Below are positions 1 to 6,775 of a DNA stretch of 7,663 bases, piece by piece. Position 1 is the stretch's first letter. Every line of letters starts with the position of its first letter. A program made the translations under genes and the position numbers. The notes below the pieces were generated by a model that was not told the origin of the DNA, did no database searches, and saw nothing but the letters and a program-made list of their open reading frames with translations. The stretch is from Actinomycetota bacterium. GTDB taxonomy: Bacteria; Actinomycetota; Actinomycetes; Nanopelagicales; Nanopelagicaceae. The DNA is taken from assembly GCA_009700365.1 (NCBI GenBank), contig WLME01000051.1, forward strand, positions 1-7,663, in the 5' to 3' direction.

Positions 1-36
1 CGCACACAGACAATTGTCGTCAAGGATTTCATCTAA
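1..36 (+). CDS. purA: C-terminal end of adenylosuccinate synthase (partial, probable)
   Basis: Only the last 11 codons and the TAA stop (34-36) are inside the window; they read RTQTIVVKDFI. This resembles the extreme C-terminus of PurA, where an Arg-x-x-Thr segment is followed by a short hydrophobic strand and an R/K-D pair (the E. coli protein ends in RTETMILRDPFDA, from memory). PurA converts IMP, aspartate and GTP to adenylosuccinate in the cytosol. purA lying just upstream of purD fits actinobacterial purine loci and the rest of this block. The stop is only three bases before the purD ATG, so the two are surely co-transcribed. Eleven residues are too few for a firm call; any other gene ending here is possible. 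Confidence 0.6.
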   Translation, partial: RTQTIVVKDFI

Positions 37-39
37 GCC

Positions 40-1284
40 ATGAAAATCCTCCTAGTCGGAAGCGGTGGTCGCGAACACGCACTCGCACTAGGACTCAAAG
101 CAGATAAAAGTTGCACAGAACTTCATGCAGCTCCAGGTAATCCAGGTATTGCATCCCTTGCAACTCTTCACCCTGTTGCAATTACAGATAACAATGCAAT
201 CTTGAAACTTGCACAGCAGTTAGCTGTTGATCTCGTAGTAGTTGGCCCTGAAGTGCCTTTGGTTAATGGCGTTGCCGATGTTTTGCGCGACGCAGGCTTT
301 GCTGTCTTTGGGCCATCGAAAGCAGCGGCGCAATTAGAGGGATCAAAAGATTTTGCAAAGGGCGTGATGCGCGATGCAGGTGTACCAACGGCACGTAGCT
401 TTACATGTACCGAACTTTCTGAAATTGAAAAAGCGCTCGATACATTCGGTGCTCCCTATGTTGTGAAAGATGATGGACTCGCTGCAGGCAAAGGTGTAGT
501 TGTCACCAATGATCGCCAAGTCGCACTCGATCATGCTCTTGCATGTTCACGTGTAGTTATTGAGGAATATCTCGCAGGACCAGAAATTTCACTCTTTGGA
601 ATTTCTGATGGTCGCAATGTTTTGCCGATGCAACCAGCCCAAGATTTCAAGCGTGCCTACGATGGCGATGAAGGTCCTAATACAGGTGGCATGGGTGCGT
701 ACTCACCACTTCCATGGGCACCTGATGACATCGTTGAAGAAACATATGAAAAAGTTTTGGCGCCGATGATTGCTGAAATGGCTGCTCGCGGAACGCCCTT
801 TGTTGGTCTGCTCTATGCAGGTCTTGCACTTACCGATGATGGAATCCGCGTTATCGAATTCAATGCGCGCTTTGGAGATCCCGAAACTCAAGTATTGATT
901 CCACGTCTCATGACACCGCTTGCAACTCTTCTCTATAACGCTGCAACGGATAATTTGGACGATGCAGTTCTGCAATGGCGCGATGAAAGCGCAGTCACTG
1001 TGGTTCTTGCAGCTCAGGGATATCCAGTTGCTCCAAAGACTGGAGATGTGATTACAACAATTCCCGCAATTGAAATGTCACAGATATTCCACGCGGGCAC
1101 AACACAACGCGGTGAGACACTTCTTTCATCGGGTGGTCGAGTTTTAACTGTCACCGGAACAGGGACAGACTTAACCGAGGCTCGCGACCGCGCATACCGC
1201 GCAATCTCACAGATTGAACTAGAAGGTTCGTTCTACCGCTCTGATATCGCGCTCAATGCGTCGGTCGCTGAGAAGGGCAATTAA
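40..1284 (+). CDS. purD: phosphoribosylamine--glycine ligase (GAR synthetase)
   Basis: This cytosolic enzyme joins phosphoribosylamine and glycine with ATP to give glycinamide ribonucleotide, the second step of purine synthesis. The 414-residue product has normal single-domain PurD length, with no fused PurM or PurN. The N-terminal domain opens with a glycine-rich MKILLVGSGGREHA and PGNPGI (residues 32-37). The ATP-grasp part follows, with VVKDDGLAAGKG (141-152), a QDFKRAYDGDEGPNTGGMG segment near residues 202-220, and the family signature RFGDPETQ (277-284). E273 and N275, just before it, sit where metal ligands lie in the family. Many PurDs have KADG where this one has KDDG (143-146); I recall the same in actinobacterial homologues, so it is probably lineage-typical. 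The ATG at 40 starts directly at the conserved first strand. The only Shine-Dalgarno-like sequence, AAGGA at 22-26, is rather far away (13 bases), so translation may depend partly on coupling to the upstream gene. Confidence 0.97.
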   Translation: MKILLVGSGGREHALALGLKADKSCTELHAAPGNPGIASLATLHPVAITDNNAILKLAQQLAVDLVVVGPEVPLVNGVADVLRDAGFAVFGPSKAAAQLEGSKDFAKGVMRDAGVPTARSFTCTELSEIEKALDTFGAPYVVKDDGLAAGKGVVVTNDRQVALDHALACSRVVIEEYLAGPEISLFGISDGRNVLPMQPAQDFKRAYDGDEGPNTGGMGAYSPLPWAPDDIVEETYEKVLAPMIAEMAARGTPFVGLLYAGLALTDDGIRVIEFNARFGDPETQVLIPRLMTPLATLLYNAATDNLDDAVLQWRDESAVTVVLAAQGYPVAPKTGDVITTIPAIEMSQIFHAGTTQRGETLLSSGGRVLTVTGTGTDLTEARDRAYRAISQIELEGSFYRSDIALNASVAEKGN

Positions 1285-2706
1285 ATGGGGGAGAATGCAA
1301 CAGTGAGCGTATTAGCCGATCGTTACGCGTCGAAAGAGATGCGCCAAGTCTTTGCGCCTGAACAGAAAATCATCGCTGAACGTAAGTTGTGGCTCGCAGT
1401 TGCGCGTGCACAATCAAAGCTTGGCCATCCCATTTCAGATGCCGTTATTGCAGATTATGAAAAGGTCTTGACCAAGGTTGATCTTGCATCAATCGATGCG
1501 AGAGAAAAAGTCACTCGTCACGATGTAAAAGCGCGTATCGAAGAGTTCAATGCACTCGCTGGTCACGAAGCAATTCATGCCGGAATGACGAGTCGCGATC
1601 TGACAGAAAATATTGAAGCGCTTCAGGTTCGCGATGGCCTTGCTATCGTTCACGATAAGACAGTCGCACTCCTTGCAGCCCTTGGTGCAAAGGCAGCTCA
1701 GTATTCTGATCAACCAATCGCTGGACGTTCACATAATGTTCCTGCACAAATAACAACTCTCGGAAAGCGTTTTGCATCTGCCGCTGAAGAACTTCTCTAT
1801 GCCTACGAACGTCTTGCATCTCTTCAGAGTCGCTACCCAATGCGCGGAATTAAGGGCCCTGTTGGAACAGCGCAAGATTCCATCGATCTTCTCGGATCAA
1901 CACAAGCTCATCAATCACTTGAATTAGCAATCGCACAAGAGCTCGGTTTTGTTCGTGTACTTGATTCAACTGGTCAGGTTTATCCTCGATCTCTCGATTA
2001 CGAAGTGCTCACCACTCTTGTTCAACTTGCAACGTCACCGTCATCTCTTGCAACATCAATTCGTCTGATGGCTGGCGCAGAACTTGTTACAGAAGGTTTT
2101 AAGGCTGGCCAGGTTGGCTCATCGGCGATGCCTCATAAGATGAATACACGTTCATGCGAGCGAGTAAATGGCCTCACCGTAATTTTGCGTGGCTATGCAT
2201 CAATGGTCTCTGAACTTGCTGGCAATCAATGGAATGAAGGCGATGTTTCATGCAGCGTTGTTCGTCGCGTTGCACTTCCTGACGCCTTCTATGCAATGGA
2301 TGGCTTGCTCGAAACAATGCTCACAGTTCTCAATGAGTTTGGTGCATTTCCTGCAGTGATCTCTGCAGAGCTTGAGCGTTACTTGCCATTTTTAGCAACA
2401 ACAAAGATATTGATGGCATCAGTCAAAGCTGGCGTTGGTCGCGAAGTCGCTCATGAAGTGATCAAAGAACATGCAGTTGCTGCAGCCCTTGGTATGCGCG
2501 AAGGTAAAGCAAATAATTTCCTGGATGCAATTGCTGGCGATGATTGCATTCCATTTAAGCGCACAGAACTTGATGCGCTAATTGGAAACCCTATCGAATT
2601 TACTGGCGATGCTCGCCAACAAGTAGCTCGAGTTGTGAGTCGCATCGACGCGATTACATCCGCGCACCCTGCCGCAGCGCAGTACAAACCTCAATCCATT
2701 CGATGA
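1285..2706 (+). CDS. purB: adenylosuccinate lyase
   Basis: PurB removes fumarate twice in the pathway: from SAICAR to give AICAR, and from adenylosuccinate to give AMP. It is a cytosolic homotetramer of the fumarase/aspartase superfamily, whose active sites are built from three subunits. The 473 residues carry all three conserved regions (numbered from the ATG): TSRDLTEN (102-109), GRSHNVPAQ with likely catalytic H150, and the lyase signature GSSAMPHKMN (278-287), whose S279/S280 lie in the mobile catalytic loop. The GRSHN form replaces the more common GRTHG, but the histidine is intact. The ATG at 1285 directly follows the purD stop and has AGAAGGG (1271-1277) seven bases upstream. An in-frame GTG at 1303, preceded by GGGGGAG (1287-1293), is an equally credible start and would shorten the protein by six residues. 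The TGA stop overlaps an out-of-frame ATG (see the mini-ORF at 2703). Confidence 0.96.
   Translation: MGENATVSVLADRYASKEMRQVFAPEQKIIAERKLWLAVARAQSKLGHPISDAVIADYEKVLTKVDLASIDAREKVTRHDVKARIEEFNALAGHEAIHAGMTSRDLTENIEALQVRDGLAIVHDKTVALLAALGAKAAQYSDQPIAGRSHNVPAQITTLGKRFASAAEELLYAYERLASLQSRYPMRGIKGPVGTAQDSIDLLGSTQAHQSLELAIAQELGFVRVLDSTGQVYPRSLDYEVLTTLVQLATSPSSLATSIRLMAGAELVTEGFKAGQVGSSAMPHKMNTRSCERVNGLTVILRGYASMVSELAGNQWNEGDVSCSVVRRVALPDAFYAMDGLLETMLTVLNEFGAFPAVISAELERYLPFLATTKILMASVKAGVGREVAHEVIKEHAVAAALGMREGKANNFLDAIAGDDCIPFKRTELDALIGNPIEFTGDARQQVARVVSRIDAITSAHPAAAQYKPQSIR
1287..1293 (+). promoter_or_regulatory. possible ribosome binding site for the alternative purB GTG start
   Basis: GGGGGAG contains GGAG and lies nine bases before an in-frame GTG at 1303. 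If used, PurB begins MSVLADRYAS, a GTG-AGC start like that of purC. The competing ATG at 1285 has its own weaker purine-rich stretch (AGAAGGG, 1271-1277) inside the end of purD. The sequence alone does not settle which is used. Confidence 0.45.
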
Positions 2707-2723
2707 GTCTGGCCATCCGGTGA
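2703..2723 (+). other. six-codon mini-ORF linking the purB stop to the purC start
   Basis: ATG AGT CTG GCC ATC CGG TGA would encode MSLAIR. Its ATG overlaps the purB stop as ATGA (2703-2706) and its TGA overlaps the purC GTG start as GTGA (2720-2723). Both are the four-base overlaps typical of termination-reinitiation. purC has no Shine-Dalgarno-like sequence in the 15 bases before its GTG. In the purC frame there is no ATG, GTG or TTG between the stop at 2636-2638 and this GTG, so the start is effectively forced. A ribosome finishing purB could restart on the mini-ORF and then hand over to purC. This is inference from layout; chance is possible because each overlap needs only a few bases. 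Confidence 0.35.
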
Positions 2724-3601
2724 GCGGCTTCGGGGCAGCTGGCGCACCGCCAGCACCATCAATCGATGGCTGGAAACACCTGCGCACAGGAAAAGTACGC
2801 GATCTCTACACAAATGAATCTGGCGAAATTCTTCTGGTCGCATCCGATCGCATCTCAGCCTTTGATTGGGTATTGCCGACAACAATTCCTAATAAGGGTG
2901 CGATCCTTACTCAACTCTCACTTTTCTGGTTTGAACTTCTTGCAGATATCGTTCCTAACCACATCATCAGCGATGACGTTCCGGCATCAGTTGCAGATCG
3001 TGCAGTAATTGTTCAGCCACTTGAGATGTTTGCTATCGAATGCGTTGCTCGTGGATATCTGACAGGCAGCGGGCTCACTGAATACAAAGAAAACCAATCA
3101 GTCTGTGGAAACCCACTCCCAGCAGGGTTATTAGATGGTTCTCAGCTTCCAGCAAGCATCTTCACGCCCGCCACAAAAGCTGAAATCGGCGACCACGACA
3201 TCAATATCGATTTCGAGAGCGCAGCAAAGATCGTTGGCGCAGATCAAGCAGAAGAACTTCGCGACTTAACAATCAGGCTCTATGACACAGCAGCAGAATT
3301 TTCTCGAAGCCGCGGAATCATCTTGGCAGATACTAAATTTGAATTCGGAATCAATATGGCTGGCGAAATAACTTTAGGAGATGAAGCACTGACTCCTGAC
3401 TCTTCACGATTCTGGGAGGCAGATGGTTGGGCTCCTGGAAAATCACAACCATCATTTGATAAACAATTTGTCCGTGATTGGTTGACTTCCAGTGGATGGG
3501 ATAAGAAATCCACACCCCCAGAATTGCCTGCAGAGATAGTAGAAAAAACTGCGGCGCGATATGAGCAAGCATTCGAACGAATTACCGGCAGCAAGTTCTA
3601 A
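2720..3601 (+). CDS. purC: phosphoribosylaminoimidazole-succinocarboxamide synthase (SAICAR synthetase)
   Basis: PurC couples CAIR to aspartate using ATP, forming SAICAR, the substrate of the PurB encoded just upstream. The 293-residue form is longer than the roughly 237-residue E. coli enzyme, as is usual in actinobacteria. Visible motifs are TGKVRDLY (23-30, nucleotide-binding strand region), SDRISAFDWVLP (42-53), ECVARGYLTGSG (107-118) and the signature ILADTKFEFG (201-210). Residues 3-14 are rich in Gly, Ala and Pro and look like a flexible leader. The GTG start at 2720 is the first possible start after the upstream in-frame stop at 2636-2638, and it gives MSGF, an opening I recall from actinobacterial PurCs. 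It lacks a recognisable ribosome binding site and lies 13 bases after the purB stop. Bases 2701-2760 are 42/60 G+C, well above the neighbourhood, and include a strong hairpin. Confidence 0.96.
   Translation: MSGFGAAGAPPAPSIDGWKHLRTGKVRDLYTNESGEILLVASDRISAFDWVLPTTIPNKGAILTQLSLFWFELLADIVPNHIISDDVPASVADRAVIVQPLEMFAIECVARGYLTGSGLTEYKENQSVCGNPLPAGLLDGSQLPASIFTPATKAEIGDHDINIDFESAAKIVGADQAEELRDLTIRLYDTAAEFSRSRGIILADTKFEFGINMAGEITLGDEALTPDSSRFWEADGWAPGKSQPSFDKQFVRDWLTSSGWDKKSTPPELPAEIVEKTAARYEQAFERITGSKF
2738..2754 (+). repeat. GC-rich inverted repeat (hairpin) in the first codons of purC
   Basis: GCTGGCG (2738-2744) and CGCCAGC (2748-2754) are perfect reverse complements separated by CAC, so the mRNA could form a 7-bp stem (six G-C pairs and one A-U) with a three-base loop. 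It begins 15 bases after the purC GTG, inside the region covered by an initiating ribosome. It encodes part of the Ala/Pro-rich leader, so the repeat may simply reflect GC-rich codons. There is no U-run after it, so it is not an intrinsic terminator. Confidence 0.5.
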
Positions 3602-3607
3602 AACAAC

Positions 3608-3613
3608 AGGGAG
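3608..3613 (+). promoter_or_regulatory. ribosome binding site of purS
   Basis: AGGGAG lies six bases before the purS ATG in the largest intergenic gap of the window (3602-3619). It is one of the few well-placed Shine-Dalgarno sequences here, suggesting that the PurS-PurQ-PurL section is loaded with ribosomes independently of purC. Confidence 0.75.
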
Positions 3614-3619
3614 ATAAAT

Positions 3620-3865
3620 ATGGCAAAGATCGTGGTTGATGTGATGTTAAAGCCCGAAATTCTCGACCCACAAGGAAAAGCAGTTGCTGCAGCGCTTCCA
3701 CGTCTCGGATTCACCTTTGCTAATGATGTTCGCCAAGGAAAGAGATTTGAAATTGAAGTTGACGGCGAACCAACTGCTGCGCAACTAGCTGATGTTGAAA
3801 AGGCAGCTGAGAAACTTCTCTCCAACCCTGTCATCGAAAACTTCACAGTTCGAGTCGAGAAGTAA
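3620..3865 (+). CDS. purS: FGAM synthetase subunit PurS
   Basis: PurS is the small structural subunit of the three-part phosphoribosylformylglycinamidine synthase. It has no catalytic activity of its own; in Bacillus and Thermotoga it forms dimers that bridge PurQ and PurL and help ammonia transfer between them. The 81-residue product has the usual length of about 80-85. It shows the expected alternating pattern: an opening strand (AKIVVDVMLKPEILDPQG), a helix with a LPRLGF turn (residues 28-33), a strand including RQGKRFEIEVDG, a second helix rich in Ala, Glu and Lys, and the closing LLSNPVIENFTVRVE. It lies directly upstream of purQ and purL, as expected for subunits needed in fixed proportion. 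The TAA stop is followed immediately by an in-frame TAG (3866-3868), giving a tandem stop. Confidence 0.95.
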   Translation: MAKIVVDVMLKPEILDPQGKAVAAALPRLGFTFANDVRQGKRFEIEVDGEPTAAQLADVEKAAEKLLSNPVIENFTVRVEK

Positions 3866-3870
3866 TAGAT

Positions 3871-4539
3871 ATGAAAATTGGTGTCGTAACTTTTCCGGGC
3901 ACTCTCGATGATCGAGATGCTGCTCGCGCCGTGCGCCATGCGGGTGGCGAATCGGTTGCTTTGTGGCATAACGATGCAGATCTTCACGGTGTAGACGCCG
4001 TCATCCTCCCTGGTGGCTTTTCTTACGGTGACTATCTTCGTTGCGGTGCAATCTCTCGTTTCTCTCCCGTAATGGAGCCCATCATCAAAGCTGCTCAGGG
4101 AGGCATGCCTCTACTCGGTATCTGTAACGGCTTTCAGGTCCTTGCCGAAGCTCACTTGATTCCAGGTGCTCTCACTCGCAATCACGAACTTCACTTCCTA
4201 TGTCGTGATCAAACAATCAGTATTGAAAATACCAATACAGCCTGGACATCATCCTTCTCTAAAGGAGAAGAGATAGTCATCCCATTGAAAAATGGCGAAG
4301 GCGCATATATGTGTGATGACAAAACTCTTGCGATGTTAGAAGGCGAAGGACGCATCATTGCTCGATATGTGGGAGAGAATCCAAATGGATCTCGCAACTT
4401 GATTGCTGGAATTACCAATGAGCGCGGAAATATTGTTGGTTTGATGCCACACCCAGAACATGCAATCGATTCACTCACTGGTCCATCTGCAGATGGTCTT
4501 GGATTCTTCACATCTGTATTGAAAGCGATGGTGAAGTAA
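3871..4539 (+). CDS. purQ: FGAM synthetase glutaminase subunit PurQ
   Basis: PurQ hydrolyses glutamine and passes the ammonia to PurL, which uses it to convert FGAR to FGAM. It is a class I (triad) glutamine amidotransferase of 222 residues, normal for the stand-alone subunit. The opening IGVVTFPGTLDDRDAAR and the PGGFSYGDYLRCGAI segment (48-62) are family hallmarks. The nucleophile is C85 in GICNGFQ, and the rest of the triad is H194 and E196 in MPHPEH. All catalytic residues are present. The ATG at 3871 is five bases after the purS stop, with only a weak purine stretch (GAGAAG, 3857-3862) before it. The stop TAA shares its last A with the purL ATG (TAATG at 4537-4541), so expression of the two partners is probably coupled. 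Confidence 0.96.
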   Translation: MKIGVVTFPGTLDDRDAARAVRHAGGESVALWHNDADLHGVDAVILPGGFSYGDYLRCGAISRFSPVMEPIIKAAQGGMPLLGICNGFQVLAEAHLIPGALTRNHELHFLCRDQTISIENTNTAWTSSFSKGEEIVIPLKNGEGAYMCDDKTLAMLEGEGRIIARYVGENPNGSRNLIAGITNERGNIVGLMPHPEHAIDSLTGPSADGLGFFTSVLKAMVK

Positions 4540-6770
4540 TGTCACTTGACACTGTTGCAACAGCGCAAGCAAATCCGGATGCAACACAACCTTTTGCAGA
4601 GCTCGGCTTGAAGCCAGATGAATATGCACGCATTAAGGAAATCCTTGGTCGTCGTCCAACTTCATCAGAGCTCGCAATGTATTCAGTGATGTGGTCAGAG
4701 CACTGCTCTTATAAATCTTCCAAGGTTCACCTTAAACAATTCGGTGAGAAAGCGGTAAAGACCGATGCGCTTCTTGTTGGAATTGGTGAAAACGCAGGAG
4801 TTGTCGATGTCGGTCAAGGTTACGCAGTAACTTTTAAGATTGAATCTCACAATCACCCATCATTTATTGAGCCTTACCAAGGCGCCGCAACTGGCGTTGG
4901 TGGAATCGTTCGTGACATTTTGACAATGGGTGCACGACCTATTGCAGTCATGGATCCACTTCGCTTTGGTCCGGCAGATGCGCCAGATACTCGTCGCGTT
5001 TTGCCAGGCATCGTTGCCGGCGTTGGTGGATATGGAAATTGTCTCGGACTTCCTAATATCGGCGGCGAAGTTGTATTTGATGAGACTTACCTCGGAAACC
5101 CTTTAGTTAATGCGCTTTGCGTTGGGGTAATGAAACATAGCGATATCAAGCTTGCAAAGGCGGCCGGTGCTGGAAATCTCGTGGTTCTCTACGGCGCAAA
5201 GACCGGTGGCGATGGAATCGGTGGCGTATCAGTTCTCGCATCTGAGACTTTCGAATCTAAAGGACCGGCAAAGCGCCCTGCGGTTCAGGTTGGCGATCCA
5301 TTTGTTGAAAAAGTCTTGATTGAATGTTCGCTAGAAATCTTCGCAGAAGATCTCGTTGTCGGCATTCAAGATCTTGGCGGCGCAGGGCTTTCTTGTGCAA
5401 CATCAGAACTCGCATCAGGTGGCTCAGGTGGCATGACGGTGCAACTCGACAAAGTTCCACTACGCGATCCTTCTCTTTCACCAGAAGAAATCTTGATGTC
5501 AGAATCGCAAGAGCGTATGTGTGCAATTGTCGAACCAAGCAAAATTGCGCGTTTCCTCGAAATTTGCGAAAAGTGGGATGTGACTGTCACAGTTATTGGT
5601 GAAGTAACCGATGGCAACCATCTTGAGATTACCTGGAATGGCGAGCTCATAGTCGATGTTCCACCTCGCACAGTTGCACACGACGGGCCCGTCTATAACC
5701 GCCCACTAGCGCAACCTGCTTATATTGATGCAGTTGCCAAGCAAGTCATCAATCTTCCGATTCCATCGACTGCCGATGAGATCAAGGAAACTGTTTTGAA
5801 ACTTGCTGCAACTCCAAACCTTGCAGATAAGTCTTGGGTCACCGATCAATACGATCGATACGTTCAAGGTAATTCGATTCAATCTCAACCAGATGATTCT
5901 GGAATGGTCCGTATCGATGAAAAGACCCACCTTGGTGTTGCGGTTGCAACAGATGCAAATGCAAACTGGTCTTACCTAAACCCTTACGAAGGTGCGAAGT
6001 TGGCACTTGCTGAAGCTTCGCGCAATATTGCAACTGCTGGTGCAAAGCCACTTGCTGTTACCAACTGCCTCAACTTCGGTTCTCCTGAAGATCCCGGCGT
6101 GATGTGGCAGTTTGCAGAAACAGTGCGTGGACTTGCTGATGGGTGCCTAGAAATGGGTCTTCCGGTCACAGGCGGCAACGTCTCTTTCTATAACCAGACC
6201 GGTTCTGTTGCGATTCTTCCAACTCCAGTTATTGGCGTACTTGGCGTCATTGATGATGTTCGTACTCGCACTCCGATGTCATTCGACCGCGCTGGTTTGG
6301 ATTTGTACCTGCTTGGTGAAACACAGAACGACCTGGCGGGAAGCGAGTGGGCGTATATGCATAATCAACGTGGTGGAGTTGCGCCGACTGCTGACTTGCA
6401 ACGCGAAATGCGCTTGATTGAATTACTTGTTGCAGGACGAACGAAGAAAATCTTTACTGCAGCCCACGATCTCAGTCAGGGTGGCCTAGCGGCAACTCTT
6501 ACCGAAATGGTTCTGCGTTACAACACAGGTGCAATTGTTCAACTTGAAGATGTTGGAATTTCTCTCTTAAGTGAAACTCCAGGACGCGTTGTTGTGGCAA
6601 TTGAACCAGCACAAACGCAAGCTCTCTCCAAAGAGGCTGCCGATCAGAAGATCACGCTGATAAAGATCGGAACCACCGGGGGAGATTCGCTCGTAATCAA
6701 CGATGCAAAAATTTCCTTAACTGAACTTCGCACAGCGCATACCGAAACCTTCGTAAAGTTGTTTGGATAA
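4539..6770 (+). CDS. purL: FGAM synthetase large subunit PurL (small-type PurL)
   Basis: PurL is the ATP-dependent synthetase subunit that turns FGAR and ammonia into FGAM, the fourth step. At 743 residues it is the short form, which needs separate PurS and PurQ, rather than the roughly 1300-residue fused form of Proteobacteria and eukaryotes. The two pseudo-symmetric halves of the PurM/PurL fold can be seen. The first half has MWSEHCSYKSSK around H55, the ESHNHPSF segment with H104 and H106, a GIVRDILTMGARP loop, NIGGEVVFD, QDLGGAGLS with D278, and MSESQERM. The second half has TNCLNFGSPEDP, PVTGGNVSFYNQT (542-554) and AHDLSQGGLAATLTEM with D644. H55 corresponds to the conserved histidine proposed as catalytic in Thermotoga PurL. 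The start shares one base with the purQ stop and has no good ribosome binding site, which points to coupled translation. No frameshift or missing motif was seen. Confidence 0.97.
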   Translation: MSLDTVATAQANPDATQPFAELGLKPDEYARIKEILGRRPTSSELAMYSVMWSEHCSYKSSKVHLKQFGEKAVKTDALLVGIGENAGVVDVGQGYAVTFKIESHNHPSFIEPYQGAATGVGGIVRDILTMGARPIAVMDPLRFGPADAPDTRRVLPGIVAGVGGYGNCLGLPNIGGEVVFDETYLGNPLVNALCVGVMKHSDIKLAKAAGAGNLVVLYGAKTGGDGIGGVSVLASETFESKGPAKRPAVQVGDPFVEKVLIECSLEIFAEDLVVGIQDLGGAGLSCATSELASGGSGGMTVQLDKVPLRDPSLSPEEILMSESQERMCAIVEPSKIARFLEICEKWDVTVTVIGEVTDGNHLEITWNGELIVDVPPRTVAHDGPVYNRPLAQPAYIDAVAKQVINLPIPSTADEIKETVLKLAATPNLADKSWVTDQYDRYVQGNSIQSQPDDSGMVRIDEKTHLGVAVATDANANWSYLNPYEGAKLALAEASRNIATAGAKPLAVTNCLNFGSPEDPGVMWQFAETVRGLADGCLEMGLPVTGGNVSFYNQTGSVAILPTPVIGVLGVIDDVRTRTPMSFDRAGLDLYLLGETQNDLAGSEWAYMHNQRGGVAPTADLQREMRLIELLVAGRTKKIFTAAHDLSQGGLAATLTEMVLRYNTGAIVQLEDVGISLLSETPGRVVVAIEPAQTQALSKEAADQKITLIKIGTTGGDSLVINDAKISLTELRTAHTETFVKLFG

Positions 6771-6775
6771 ATTCA

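Noticed and set aside
143..146. KDDG in place of the more common KADG in the PurD ATP-grasp loop (window coordinates 466-477; listed here by residue number)
   Set aside because: I recall the same form in actinobacterial PurD proteins and all neighbouring motifs are intact, so it is not evidence of an inactive enzyme.
158..930. Recurrent CTTGCAACTCTT-like words in purD and elsewhere
   Set aside because: They encode Leu-Ala-Thr-Leu type segments with the favoured codons CTT and GCA and are not regularly spaced, so they reflect codon preference rather than a repeat family.
3280..3594. Antisense open frame of 104 codons within purC
   Set aside because: It is fully covered by purC, shows no family motif and has no convincing ribosome binding site; it is a shadow frame.
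3598..3987. Antisense open frame of 129 codons across purS and the start of purQ
   Set aside because: It lies opposite two well-supported genes, has a Ser/Ala/Phe-rich composition without recognisable motifs, and is explained as the mirror of their codon usage.
4254..4270. Small inverted repeat CTTCTC/GAGAAG with an AAAGGAG in the loop region inside purQ
   Set aside because: The stem is short and A/T-containing, no start codon follows the Shine-Dalgarno-like bases at a useful distance, and there is no U-run for a terminator; it is probably chance within coding sequence.
5324..5602. Same-strand open frame of 92 codons within purL
   Set aside because: It is an out-of-frame reading of conserved purL sequence and is abnormally rich in Arg, Ser and Cys, as expected for a shadow frame.
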